From assembly GCA_003427395.1 (NCBI GenBank), contig BFEA01000447.1, forward strand, positions 1,028,022 to 1,070,459: DNA of 42,438 bases, in the 5' to 3' direction. Below the pieces are notes generated by a model. The model saw only the letters and a program-made list of their open reading frames with translations. It had not been told where the DNA came from and ran no database searches. Position 1 is the first letter of the stretch. The number at the start of each line of letters is the position of its first letter. Below, one piece after another: positions 39,948-42,438 of the stretch. The translations under genes were made by a program, and so were the position numbers. The DNA comes from Chara braunii (lineage: Eukaryota > Streptophyta > Charophyceae > Charales > Characeae).

Positions 39948-40115
39948 ACATGTGTATTCCAGGTGTGAAGTTAATGGTTTCACTCAGGCGGAAGGTGGAG
40001 GGAGTTTCAAGCTCTCAGTTTACTGACATCCCCTCCTCTATGTCCTCTAGGTGCAAACACAACTATCAAGCTGAAGCAGGCTGGAATGGAGTTTGCAGTT
40101 TGGATCTTCAGACAG
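6148..40115 (+). CDS. ECM29: ECM29 proteasome adaptor/scaffold, internal part of gene (8 exons, join)
   Basis: Join 6148-6315, 8692-8781, 14230-14381, 17782-17875, 19526-19608, 26236-26342, 37783-37935, 40051-40115. The eight exons total 912 nt and read as 304 uninterrupted codons with matching phases (0,0,2,0,2,1,1 at successive junctions). The product follows the N-terminal part of plant ECM29, a HEAT-repeat protein that binds the 26S proteasome and links core and regulatory particle in proteasome quality control and trafficking. The collinear landmarks are LSHINKRVKG, FAIVYLEMALER, RGLSLAQLKRVAGK, RAEEILKKRGG, RSIAAANQFPATL and KLKQAGMEFAVW. Plant ECM29 is roughly 1800 residues, so this is about one sixth of it, beginning near residue 60-70. 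Upstream exons (with the start codon) and most downstream exons lie outside the window. Exon calls rest on recalled family similarity plus splice logic; no transcript data were available. Confidence 0.93.
6411..6626. mobile_element. TTAA foldback element, complete copy (216 bp)
   Basis: TTAAACCACCAGTACAC at the left and its exact reverse complement GTGTACTGGTGGTTTAA at the right. TTAA at both ends is the target duplication typical of piggyBac-class elements. The interior has no coding capacity and contains a GGCTGGCGGCGGCAGCC palindrome-like core. Confidence 0.85.
6631..6778. repeat. (ACACACACC)n array
   Basis: About 15 units of a CA-rich 9-mer with a few C-to-T variants, immediately after the TTAA element. 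Confidence 0.9.
7036..7173. repeat. (GA)n microsatellite with a single N (7122)
   Basis: Uninterrupted GA except for one N; the true length is unknown. Confidence 0.95.
7338..8289 (+). mobile_element. Diverged LTR related to the Ty3/gypsy LTR
   Basis: Shares GCCCTAAGTGAAGGC, ACCGGAAGCT, GCCATAGCC and the CATACCTGGTGC box with 27581-28410, in the same order. It ends ATTCCTTGCA. The left boundary is blurred by an N at 7341. CACAGTG occurs at both 7243-7249 and 8287-8293 and could mark an alternative boundary. Confidence 0.65.
8530..8589. repeat. (GA)n microsatellite
   Basis: About 30 GA units in intron 1, 100 bp before exon b. Confidence 0.95.
8692..8781 (+). CDS. ECM29: ECM29 exon b (30 codons)
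   Basis: Phase 0 to phase 0, starting ERLTVVPSLLDGL and ending MLLLMAIE. It matches the ECM29 stretch in which a conserved QHQ/QHQE-like motif (here GQHQD) precedes a hydrophobic helix. The acceptor follows a strong pyrimidine tract (8641-8690) and the donor is GAG|GTAGGT. The exon is too short to stand out as an open frame; it was found by asking what must follow exon a. Confidence 0.88.
8960..9840 (-). other. Possible reverse LTR downstream of the integrase fragment
   Basis: The position (3' of an antisense integrase end) and content suit an LTR on the minus strand. It carries CCTAGCTATGG (9355) and a perfect splice-donor-like CAGGTAAGT on the plus strand (9271), features that recur in the other LTRs here. 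I could not fix the ends. Confidence 0.35.
9876..10340 (-). pseudogene. Ty3/gypsy integrase C-terminal fragment (antisense to ECM29)
   Basis: On the minus strand from 10331: HRQMPAFQVGDLAPLKSSES, ISRKLTPQYNGPSTVLDIV, then from 10137 APPHLRAYPAFHASKLFPF. These line up with FQVGDRVWVKSSEL, ISRKLRPQYFGPW and the PGHLHTYPAFQATKLAPF stretch of the 27.6-37.5 kb element. A weak continuation (ILEHRLLPVP) may be the start of its chromodomain. It belongs to a related but distinct family; everything 5' of the GPY/F module is absent or in the gap. Confidence 0.82.
10419..10541. repeat. 50-bp tandem duplication at gap edge
   Basis: The unit GGGTCCCGCGTGACGCTCCC... occurs at 10420 and 10470, running into the N gap; it may continue inside it. 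Confidence 0.8.
10542..10851. other. Assembly gap (310 N)
   Basis: No sequence. It lies between a tandem duplication and an LTR remnant. Confidence 0.99.
10955..11717 (+). mobile_element. Truncated LTR of the same family as 35912-37148
   Basis: From GGAGCGCCGGCCATAG onward it is collinear with 36395-37148, including GACTGGTTGTGAGGATTGA and the CATACCTGGAAGTCT box. It ends at a CA (11717). AATAAA at about 11432 is the family's likely polyadenylation signal; the nested copy has AATGAA there. The 5' part is missing or lies in the adjacent gap (10542-10851). Confidence 0.85.
11735..12205. repeat. Tandem cluster of the CTACTC foldback family
   Basis: Four to five degenerate ~90-bp units ending TTTGTGCATGTGGAGAGTAG, with interior CCTCTGCTAAAACATGG and CACCACCATATTTTTTGTCG. 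Related to 15470-15735 and 20452-20547. Confidence 0.75.
12360..13340 (+). other. LTR-like intronic DNA
   Basis: Contains TACTTACCTGTGG (12532), ACTTACCTGGCTATGG (13078) and three GGCTATGGTGGA blocks (13010, 13088, 13309), plus TCATCTTCATCACC-type stretches like those in the other LTRs. No ends or coding sequence found. Confidence 0.35.
13451..13496. repeat. (TTC)n microsatellite
   Basis: Imperfect TTC/TTTC units on the plus strand. Confidence 0.85.
13781..13800. repeat. TTAA foldback element, left-end fragment
   Basis: TTAAACCACCAGTACATTCC follows a T run. No matching right end was found nearby. Confidence 0.55.
14230..14381 (+). CDS. ECM29: ECM29 exon c (50 codons plus 2 nt)
   Basis: Phase 0 to phase 2, starting GLQQYGSERG. 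It contains DRDIFLGFCRQFVIYQP, which matches the ECM29 pattern of an acidic residue, (I/L)F, EFC, then (L/I)YQ. The donor is AGG|GTAAGT, the best in the gene. The acceptor is GGATCAG with a weak pyrimidine run (CTCTCTTGATT) upstream. The first 20 residues are poorly conserved in the family, so the exact acceptor is slightly less certain than the donor. Confidence 0.87.
14400..15375. other. Intron 3 DNA, no feature recognised
   Basis: AT-rich, with short chance frames. GTGTACCTGTGT occurs twice (15210, 15239). Confidence 0.4.
15380..15466. repeat. (GA)n microsatellite ending at an N (15467)
   Basis: Pure GA against a single N, so the length is uncertain. Confidence 0.95.
15470..15735. repeat. 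CTACTC foldback family, palindromic cluster
   Basis: Repeated GTGCAAAACGAGAATGATTC and CTTCCCGCGTGTGACAGAG units. The last one, 15639-15723, is an 85-bp hairpin: CTACTCTACAAATGTGCAAA on the left and TTTTGCACACTTGGAGAGTAG-type sequence on the right. Confidence 0.8.
15880..15990. repeat. GCGAACATGTT palindrome-rich stretch
   Basis: GCGCGAACATGTTTGTGCG, GCGCGAACACATGAACGTGT, GTTCGCATGTTC and GCGAACATGTTC are overlapping inverted near-copies. Confidence 0.5.
16000..17780. other. Intron 3, T-rich DNA without a gene
   Basis: Several TTC/TTTTA-rich runs (17030-17160, 17465-17550). No mobile-element ends or coding homology seen. Confidence 0.4.
17782..17875 (+). CDS. ECM29: ECM29 exon d (31 codons)
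   Basis: The first base completes a Gly codon carried over from exon c, then the exon reads ASITPRGLSLAQLKRVAGKR and ends LGKRK in phase 0. This is the ECM29 segment with a PGLS motif followed by a basic stretch (V/L)xRxxGK and the RRKLG-type turn. The acceptor is TGTTGCAG after TTGTATTGTCCTG; the donor is AAG|GTGGGC. The family's next residues, LGILNV-like, are found exactly at the start of exon e. Confidence 0.92.
17955..18215. repeat. GGCGCAT-headed repeat, copy 1
   Basis: Starts with palindrome-rich TGCGGCGCAT...GTGCGGCGCAT...GCGCATGTGATGC. Then come GTGGTAGCCAAATGTTCCCC, CCTTCTGAAAATTGC and CCAGTCTCTTTTCCAAAGGG, then GAATTAGCATCGGGCCC. It parallels 20030-20295 throughout. Confidence 0.75.
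18395..18485 (-). repeat. Possible second tRNA-derived SINE head
   Basis: The minus strand has GTCTCAGTAAGTGAGCA (A-box-like) and GGTTCAAGTCC (B box) at tRNA-like spacing. The acceptor stem is not recognisable and no tail is clear. Confidence 0.4.
19208..19321. repeat. (GA)n-(CG)n-N-(GA)n compound microsatellite
   Basis: GA to 19226, then alternating CG (Z-DNA-prone) to 19260, N at 19261, and GA again. Confidence 0.93.
19526..19608 (+). CDS. ECM29: ECM29 exon e (27 codons plus 2 nt)
   Basis: Reads FAIINVLNALDLSIELLYP then TLLIASAD, in phase 0 to phase 2. It matches the ECM29 helix pair in which a (L)GILNV motif is followed by a YPLYLxAS(V)DS motif. The acceptor is GGCTCTGCAG and the donor is CAG|GTAAAC. 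The split Ser codon (AG|T) joins to exon f and gives ASADSRV, as the family predicts. Confidence 0.92.
19625..19765. repeat. Degenerate telomere-like repeat block
   Basis: Spaced CCTGAACC, ACCCTAA and AACCCTAG motifs. ACATCCTGTGCCTGAACCCA recurs as ACATCCTGTATCTGAACCCA at 21875. Confidence 0.6.
19785..19802. repeat. TTAA foldback element, left-end fragment
   Basis: TTAAACCACCAGTAGATC, with no right end detected within 500 bp. Confidence 0.5.
20030..20295. repeat. GGCGCAT-headed repeat, copy 2
   Basis: TTGCGGCGCATCCCGTGCGC, then GTGGCCAAACATGCCCCTCG, CTTCTAAAAATCAG, CCCAGTCTCTTTTGCGAAGG and GGATTAGCAAGGGCCCC, in the same order and spacing as copy 1. Confidence 0.75.
20452..20547. mobile_element. 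CTACTC foldback family, single 96-bp copy
   Basis: CTACTCGCCACATGCACAAA at left, TTTTGCGCATTTGGTGAGTAG at right. The interior (CATATGGCGGCGTATTATTC, CTAGCAGAGGATT) is the reverse of the 11.7-12.2 kb units. Confidence 0.78.
20793..20842. repeat. (CT)n microsatellite
   Basis: 25 CT units in intron 5. Confidence 0.95.
21345..21542 (-). ncRNA. U2: U2 spliceosomal snRNA, full length (gene or recent retrocopy)
   Basis: Read on the minus strand from 21542. The RNA begins ATGCCTTTCTCG (plant U2 starts ATACCTTTCTCG) and continues with GGCTAAGATCAAGTGTAGTA, which holds the branch-site recognition GTAGTA. Stem-loop IIa follows (GATCAGTT...AACTGATC), then IIb (GGCCC...GGGCC), then a U-rich Sm-like site (TATATTTTTTC). 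Near the 3' end a stem IV runs GTATTGCACTGC...GCGCAGCACAG. The 198-nt length is normal for U2. One oddity: stem I, usually GGCC-UUUU-GGC, has lost its left arm (GTTTTTTTGGC). The 3' end is followed by an A-rich run (AGAAAAAAAAAGAAAAAAG). I see no clear upstream plant USE or TATA element, so this may be a retroposed copy. Confidence 0.85.
21785..22355. repeat. Degenerate CCCTAA telomere-like array with a 165-bp tandem duplication
   Basis: Many AACCCTAA and CTAAACCCTAACC motifs. The segment starting ATTGAGCAAATTATG (21916) repeats at 22081 (ATTGGTCAAATTATG) with the same downstream order, including GGCAGTAATTGTAACCCTAA. A third, looser relative is at 20955-21055. Confidence 0.75.
22365..22829. 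other. Intronic DNA, CTCTCACT-rich, no gene seen
   Basis: Contains irregular CTCTC/CACTCTCACTCTC stretches (22535-22635) and two AGCTATGG motifs (22668, 22690). No coding evidence. Confidence 0.4.
22830..22964. mobile_element. TTAA foldback element, diverged copy
   Basis: TTAAACCGCCAGTTCAC at left, CCACTGGTGGTTCGG at right (the right TTAA is mutated). The interior ATGGCTGGCGGCGCCAGCC followed by an A-rich run matches the 6411 copy in reverse, so it is the same family. Confidence 0.78.
23190..24300 (-). mobile_element. Solo LTR, family B, reverse orientation (1111 bp), TSD GTCG
   Basis: On the minus strand it starts TGAAAGGGCC at 24300 and ends CCCATGCA at 23190. GTCG flanks both sides (23186-23189 and 24301-24304). 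It shares many blocks with 946-2070 in reverse. It includes a 37-bp tandem duplication (about 24086-24160, unit starting TTGACAATGCCC) and two CAGGTAAGT splice-donor-like sites on the plus strand (23432 and 24076). Confidence 0.8.
24455..24765. repeat. Degenerate AAACCTGAAACCTAA telomere-like block
   Basis: Irregular CCTAAACC and CCTGAAACC units on the plus strand, in intron 5. Confidence 0.7.
24879..24986. mobile_element. TA-MITE copy 3
   Basis: CCGTCTTCGCCCGAATAGAA to TTCGGGTGAAGATGT, with flanking TA at 24879-24880 and 24985-24986. It is nearly identical in layout to the 3429 copy. Confidence 0.85.
25043..25331. mobile_element. TTAA foldback element carrying a nested TA-MITE
   Basis: The right end is AGGTACTAGTGGTTTAA. 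The left end is TTAAACCAC, interrupted by the TA-MITE, and resumes as GTACCTTTC after it. Without the MITE the left end mirrors the right over about 19 bp. The element is 182 bp without the insertion. Confidence 0.87.
25052..25160. mobile_element. TA-MITE copy 4, nested in a TTAA element
   Basis: CTGTCTTCACCCGCATAGAA to GGGTGAAGACGG at 25054-25158, flanked by TA. The loop half is inverted relative to copies 2 and 3. It sits 8 bp inside the left end of the TTAA element 25043-25331. Confidence 0.88.
25620..25979 (-). mobile_element. tRNA-derived SINE
   Basis: On the minus strand from about 25979 the head carries a perfect A box (TAGCTCAGTTGGTAGAGC) and B box (GGTTTGATTCC), spaced as in a tRNA. 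A ~280-bp body follows, with repeated GGGTT(G/A)A-type blocks, then a (TAGG)n tail (25620-25646 on plus as CCTA repeats). The tail type is usual for plant and algal SINEs. CCTGGCTGTGT occurs just beyond the head (25976) and near 25552, a possible but imperfect target duplication. Confidence 0.78.
26236..26342 (+). CDS. ECM29: ECM29 exon f (35 codons, split codons at both ends)
   Basis: Reads DSRVSRRAEEILKKRGGNVN then LENVELIRQLLSMFQ. ECM29 proteins have (R/K)GEELLKK..(G/A)xNLDDPxLI(N/K)xLFxLFNG here, a close match. The acceptor is AATATGCAG after a TTCAT/TCTTT-rich pyrimidine region (26090-26215); the donor is CAAG|GTTTGT. The downstream intron is the longest (11.4 kb) and holds the Ty3/gypsy element. 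Confidence 0.94.
27095..27328 (+). repeat. Family C LTR fragment
   Basis: ACTCACCTGGTGCCATAGCT (27216) and GGTACCTGCA (27278) recur in the same order as in 4157-4205, with TCTTCTTCTTCAGG between. The fragment ends in a GT microsatellite (27329-27392). Confidence 0.5.
27329..27392. repeat. (GT)n microsatellite
   Basis: GT tract with two early TTT interruptions. Confidence 0.95.
27577..27580. repeat. Left target-site duplication AATG of the Ty3/gypsy element
   Basis: AATG directly precedes the 5' LTR (TGTGAGGC). The same AATG follows the terminal CA of the 3' LTR at 37514-37517. Confidence 0.8.
27581..28410 (+). repeat. 5' LTR of Ty3/gypsy element (830 bp)
   Basis: Begins TGTGAGGCAT and ends TTTTCCTTGCA, three bases before the primer-binding site. 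It is collinear with 35287-35911 plus 37149-37513. Compared with the 3' LTR it lacks about 160 bp near 28265 (the counterpart of roughly 37205-37370). It carries an exact 62-bp duplication on either side of a single N at 27970 (27908-27969 and 27971-28032), probably an assembly join. Confidence 0.92.
28414..28425 (+). promoter_or_regulatory. Primer-binding site for initiator tRNA-Met
   Basis: TGGTATCAGAGC is the standard plant LTR-retrotransposon primer site, complementary to the 3' end of plant initiator tRNA-Met. It starts three bases after the LTR end. Confidence 0.93.
28426..29645 (+). other. Ty3/gypsy 5' untranslated leader
   Basis: About 1.2 kb between the primer site and gag, with no convincing coding frame. 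It contains an antisense splice-donor-like ACTTACCTG near 29510 and an AT-rich stretch at 29545-29572. I see no other structure. Confidence 0.6.
29646..31595 (+). pseudogene. gag: gag of Ty3/gypsy element (broken)
   Basis: Starts MSDREETREDDRIL. An N-terminal Q/R/A-rich coiled-coil-like stretch (about residues 35-60) and a charged KEAQLQKALGEKKAEKKR helix come first. A proline-rich linker follows, then a capsid domain with PKPFSGDKRGEDLDTWLR. The zinc knuckle CIRCGQYGHNQFKC (CX2CX4HX4C) is at 31428-31469. In-frame stops sit at 30201-30203 (TAA) and 30546-30548 (TAG). The frame shifts near 30790 and returns near 31010, so the capsid is split over two frames. It ends at TAG 31593. Gag would build the particle and package RNA; this copy cannot. 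Confidence 0.88.
31596..31992 (+). pseudogene. pol: Aspartic protease region of pol (degenerate)
   Basis: Lies between gag and the first recognisable reverse-transcriptase frame. An acidic linker (SLEELEEEW-like) leads to about 31880-31910, where the translation reads GAFYETFLTGNFIRW. Gypsy proteases have a D(T/S)G triad just before an NFI motif. Here NFI is present but the catalytic Asp is missing and the loop is shortened. Frame changes and stops (for example near 31879) confirm decay. The assignment rests on position and the NFI remnant. Confidence 0.6.
31993..33137 (+). pseudogene. pol: Reverse transcriptase domain of pol (broken)
   Basis: DIECYFPYAGGELRYRISFL and MDILLGMYYL form the protease-RT linker. 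RT motifs follow in order: ELDELRRQLKELVEKGWIRP, SPYGSPVLFVPKK, RMCIDYRGLNAITVKN, DLNFGYHQI (motif A), TAFQTRYGLYEF, MPFGLCNAPGTFQ (motif B) and VYLDEILIL (motif C). Motif C is normally YxDD; the second Asp is Glu here (GAA at 32917-32919). A TAG at 32431-32433 interrupts just before the RT core, and the frame is lost near 33110. Confidence 0.93.
33138..33700 (+). pseudogene. pol: RNase H domain of pol (broken)
   Basis: After a frameshift the thumb/connection reads RSFLGMTGYCHN, then PLTYLTHLDTPREWTDRCEA in another frame. RNase H begins KPFIVTTDASQYGLGAVLAQ (first catalytic Asp at 33348-33350). The second catalytic position, normally the Glu of an EKELYA-type motif, is a TAG stop at 33471-33473. 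It continues LTHWRHYLLGRFFYVRTDHQ and ends at RVADALSRR. A short tandem duplication (CATCTGAAGCATGCTCTGA) near 33278-33315 adds a further disruption. Confidence 0.9.
33701..34690 (+). pseudogene. pol: Integrase of pol (broken)
   Basis: The HHCC zinc finger is visible as GECH...HFGYKKT and TCQACQRDK, with a TGA at 33951-33953 inside it. The DDE core has D in SMDFMDTL (about 34138), D in IISDRDVRF (about 34330) and E in EANGQAEQLN, with 35 residues between the second D and the E (D35E). The frame shifts at about 34195-34215, between the first and second Asp. The C-terminal part is SLYNNAVHSATG, typical of gypsy integrases. A TGA follows at 34688. Confidence 0.92.
34691..35246 (+). pseudogene. 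pol: Integrase C-terminal GPY/F module and chromodomain-like region
   Basis: RPSTFQVGDRVWVKSSEL and ISRKLRPQYFGPW make the GPY/F module, ended by TAG at 34867-34869. Then VLDIVGDDPDGLSYVVQIPG and a changed frame from about 35040: RGRPPKPKVQYCVWFRHHID and EDRWFTREELMQTA. The (Y)xVxFxxH...EDRW..EEL pattern resembles the chromodomain fold found at the integrase C-terminus of chromoviruses. It ends at TAA-adjacent 35246, 28 nt before the polypurine tract. Confidence 0.8.
35275..35286 (+). promoter_or_regulatory. Polypurine tract
   Basis: TGGAGGAGGGAA lies immediately before the 3' LTR start (TGCGAGGC at 35287), the expected place for plus-strand DNA priming. Confidence 0.85.
35287..37513 (+). 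repeat. 3' LTR of Ty3/gypsy element, split by a nested LTR
   Basis: The left part 35287-35911 and right part 37149-37513 together match the 5' LTR. They are separated by the insertion 35912-37148. An N at 35676 joins two identical 62-bp stretches, exactly as in the 5' LTR. The right part retains about 160 bp (near 37205-37370) missing from the 5' LTR. Confidence 0.92.
35912..37148 (+). mobile_element. Nested solo LTR (1237 bp) of a second family, TSD TGTG
   Basis: Begins TGCAATGACTT and ends CATAACA, and is flanked by TGTG at 35908-35911 and 37149-37152. The uninterrupted 5' LTR gives the empty site (GCATCTGTGAGTGGGG near 28212-28227). It has a TATA-like CTATATAG (36177-36184). The 3' two thirds matches 10955-11717 elsewhere in the window. 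No internal coding sequence remains, so it is a solo LTR. Confidence 0.9.
37783..37935 (+). CDS. ECM29: ECM29 exon g (50 codons, split codons at both ends)
   Basis: Starts by completing Gly, then TPANVTCADDVKVAPASVPL, and later LMSVFTRSIAAANQFPATLH and FDCVYG. The block KxRLMS(V/G)FxRSIAAANxFPATL is one of the most conserved parts of plant ECM29. The acceptor is GGTCTTCAG, the donor TATG|GTGAGT. It lies only 270 nt past the right end of the Ty3/gypsy insertion (37513), so the element nearly abuts the exon. Confidence 0.96.
37990..38110. repeat. Short imperfect direct repeat in intron 7
   Basis: GGTATTTACCTGCACTGTTTCA (37990) and GGTAAAATTTACCCTCACTG then TTTCAGATGG (38090-38121) are diverged copies, each after a CCCCTAAC motif. 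Confidence 0.4.
38195..38232. repeat. (GT)n microsatellite
   Basis: 19 GT units in intron 7. Confidence 0.95.
38700..39480 (-). repeat. Reverse LTR-like fragment(s)
   Basis: On the minus strand ACTTACCTGGCGCAATAGCT and GGTACCTGCA (38903 to about 38860) repeat the family C order. 39080-39380 holds an internally duplicated GGTCCGAAACGGC-type segment (CCTGCAGGACCGAAACGACG at 39230 against CTGCAAGTCCGAAACGGCAT at 39322), again LTR-like. Boundaries are not resolved. Confidence 0.45.
39895..39946. repeat. (GT)n microsatellite
   Basis: GT tract 105 bp upstream of exon h; a shorter one is at 39538-39556. Confidence 0.95.
40051..40115 (+). CDS. ECM29: ECM29 exon h (22 codons), last in window
   Basis: Completes Gly, then reads ANTTIKLKQAGMEFAVWIFR and Q, ending in phase 0. 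ECM29 has G(A/T)GTT(I/S)RLKQ(M/L)GMEFTVWVFKH at this point. The acceptor has a strong pyrimidine tract (CCCCTCCTCTATGTCCTCTAG); the donor is CAG|GTTTGA. I found no further exon in 40116-42438; the next would encode a KLMGP(V/I)IL-like helix. Confidence 0.93.
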
Positions 40116-41334
40116 GTTTGACTGCTGTCTACCCTGTTGACTAAGTCATCGTTCATCGTGGTCTACCTTCAGGAACTACTGTTTATTAGGATTGATTAGC
40201 TTTTGCAACTTTTTTAGGAACAAGTGCTTGCAAAGAATGGAAGGTGGAGGCGAATGACTGTTACGGTCATTCTGACACTTCCTTCCCCGCGGATTGACCA
40301 CACTTGTATTTTGTAGAATGTGTGCAGCTGATGCTTGGACATTTCAGTATATTCCAGATATGACACCACTACTTTTGACGGCTTTCCCAGTTACCATGAG
40401 CCCTGCCGTTTCTTAGTTGTTCGGCCACACTTTTTTTTGTTTCCCTTTTTCTGCCAGCAGAGGTCTCCTTGAATCTTCTGGAGGCCATTAGTGTTAGACT
40501 GTTAGTGTAATTGTCGACATCGTCATTTTATCATCATTACCATTGTTTTGTCATCATCGTCATGAGCTCCATTGGATTCATCATCATCGTTGTCCTGAAT
40601 GTGGTTATCGCTATTGTGATCATGGTTATCAGACATGGTTTTCGTCTTCACAATTCTCGTTCTCTTTGTCATTATCATCTTTATTGCATACTTGCGGCGC
40701 ATTTGTGTGCTGCGCCATGCGCACATGGCTGGTGCGCCCGCACCACGCGCATGGGGTATAGGTGCACTATATGCGCTACTCATGCGCCATGCACTGATGC
40801 ACGCACACCTGTGGGCCATGCACTAGGGTGGTGCGCCAGATGCGCTGCCTTTTTTTTTTTTTTTTTTTTTTTTTTGGGATGCTTCCACCACCCGTTTGAA
40901 CTTCGATTCATCGGAAAGGTTCCCTCTCTTTCTCTCTCTCAATTTAAACATTCTTAGAAATTTCAACAAACAAAAATGGTGGTCATCCCTCCCTCCTTAT
41001 CATCTCTCTCTCTCTCTTCATGTCGTCAATGAGCTGCTTTGACAGAGCGGCCGCCGCTGTCACCTGCATCACCGAGAAGGCCACAACAGAAAATGGTGGT
41101 CATCCCCTCGAAGGAAAACCCTCTCCCCTCGTCCAGATCCACCACTCTCTCCTCTAATCCCCCTCGGCTATGCAACATTCCAGCGGGCACTTGAAAAAAA
41201 TAAAAATAAAAATAAAAAAACACGACGAGCAAATCGAATTGTGGAAACAACATTCCGAAAGGAGTAGGAAAAAAAAGAAACTGCAAATGCCAAATTGAGA
41301 TTTGTAATTTGGAACGGATGGCAACTATAACTTC
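40116..41334. other. Intron 8 or downstream DNA, no exon found
   Basis: Contains an ATCATCATC-rich segment (40505-40620) and the GGCGCAT stretch. I looked for the next ECM29 exon and did not find it. Confidence 0.4.
40688..40876. repeat. GGCGCAT-rich repeat head with poly-T
   Basis: ACTTGCGGCGCATTTGTGTG and many TGCGC/GCGCA palindromes up to a ~25-nt T run. It resembles the head of the 17955 and 20030 repeats but lacks their body. A similar short stretch lies at 20880-20955. Confidence 0.5.
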
Positions 41335-42438
41335 TGGAAGAAGGAGAGATGGATGGAGAGAGATTGAGGAAGGAGGAGGGACAGATGGATGAAGAAGAAG
41401 GGAGAAAGGGAGGAGGGAGAGATGGACGAAGAAGAAGGGAGGAAGGAGGAGGGAGAAAGAAAGGGAGGAGTAAAGAGGGAGTAGCGAGTCGACATGTGGA
41501 GGGAGAAAGGGAGGATGAAAGAGGCGGGAGAAGTGAGGTGCTGTGTGGAGGAGGGAGAAAGGGAGGAAGGAGGTGGCAGAAAGGAGGGAGAAAGGGAGGA
41601 CGGAGAGAGGTAGAGATAGATGACAAAAGAGGGGAGAGGAGGGAGGGAGGAGGAGGGAGAGATGGACGAGGAAGAAGGGAGAGGAGGGAGAAAAGGAGGA
41701 AAGAGGGGGCAGCGAGTCGAGTCAGTCGACGCGTGCACGATGGGAGGGGTGGAGGTGTCGCGCGGAGTGGAAGGCTGTGTCGCTAACGTAACAAGGGCAA
41801 AAAAAAAAAAAAAAGGTGACTGGATGGTGAAGTGTTCGAAGGACAGATGTATGGAGAGAGAGGGAGGAAGGAGGAGGGACAGATGGATGAAGAAGAAGGG
41901 AGAAAGGAGGAGGGAGAAAGGGAGGAGATGGACGAAGAAGAAGGGAGGAAGGAGGAGGGATGAAGGGAGGAAGCGGGAGGGAGAAACGGAGGAAAGAGGG
42001 GGCAGCGAGTCGAGTCAGTCGACGCGTGCACGATGGGAGGGGTGGAGGTGTCACGCGGAGTGGAAGGCCGTGTCGCTAACGTAACAAGGGCAAAAAAAAT
42101 AAAAAAAGGTGATTGGAAAGAGGAGGGAGAAGTGAGGTGCTGCGTGGAGGGGGGAGAAAGTGAGGAAGGAGAGAGGTACAGATAGACGACGAAAGAAGGG
42201 AGAGGAGGAGGGAGGGAGGAGGGAGAGATGGACGAGGAAGAAGGGAGAGAGGAGGAGGGAGAAAGGGAGGAAGGAGGAGGGAGAAAGGGAGGAAGGAGGA
42301 GGGAGAAAGGAAGGAGGAAAGAGGGGGCAGCGAGTCGAGTCAGTCGACATGTGGAGGATGGGAGGGGTGGAGGTGCCGCGCTGAGTGAAAGGCCCTGTCG
42401 CTAACGTAACAAGGGCAAAAAAAAAAAAAAAAAGGTGA
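41335..42438. repeat. Purine-rich higher-order tandem array
   Basis: GGAGGGAGAAAG-type minisatellite units alternate with a ~115-bp non-purine module. The module starts GGCAGCGAGTCGAGTCAGTC and ends CGTAACAAGGGC-polyA-GGTGA, at 41708-41820, 42001-42112 and 42326-42438. Spacings are 293 and 325 bp. The array continues past the window edge. Confidence 0.88.

Noticed and set aside
41168-42384. Pro-Ser-rich and Glu-Gly-Arg-rich frames at the right end
   Set aside because: Products of the purine-rich tandem array, open in several frames on both strands.

Overview
This is a nuclear eukaryotic window from what looks like a green plant lineage, most likely a charophyte alga of the Chara type. Four things point there. 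The one host gene matches land-plant ECM29 better than animal ECM29. The retrotransposon primer site is the plant initiator-tRNA-Met type. Degenerate telomere-like CCCTAAA arrays are scattered through it. The exons are tiny and the introns are very large and full of repeats. The genus is an inference; the green-lineage placement is firmer.

The backbone is one plus-strand gene, the proteasome adaptor/scaffold ECM29. Eight internal exons run from 6148 to 40115 and total 912 nt (304 codons). All splice phases agree and every exon lies between AG and GT. Neither the start nor the stop codon is in the window. The introns are about 2.4, 5.4, 3.4, 1.7, 6.6, 11.4 and 2.1 kb.

Almost everything else is repeat. 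1-6147 (5' intron or upstream) holds a solo LTR (946-2070) that split an older MITE, an LTR with a decayed primer site (about 3540-4634), several hairpins and an inverted TTTGGR array that runs up to the first exon. Intron 1 holds a TTAA foldback, microsatellites and an LTR. Intron 2 holds an antisense Ty3/gypsy integrase fragment, a sequence gap, an LTR remnant and a tandem foldback cluster. Intron 3 holds a GA tract and a palindromic cluster. Intron 4 holds one copy of a GGCGCAT-headed repeat and a SINE-like tRNA head. Intron 5 holds a second GGCGCAT copy, a full-length antisense U2 snRNA locus, telomere-like repeats, a reverse solo LTR, a MITE nested inside another MITE, and a tRNA-derived SINE. 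Intron 6 holds a nearly complete but dead Ty3/gypsy element (27581-37513, TSD AATG) whose 3' LTR is broken by a second LTR (TSD TGTG). Intron 7 holds an antisense LTR fragment and GT tracts. The right end (41.3-42.4 kb) is a purine-rich higher-order tandem array.

I see no prokaryote-like system, CRISPR array or defence operon. The most informative material is the transposon stratigraphy: two nested insertions whose empty sites can be read from the sequence, an apparent CTAG target preference in a small TA-duplicating MITE, 4-bp target duplications in four LTR insertions, and several short foldback families that I do not recognise by name.
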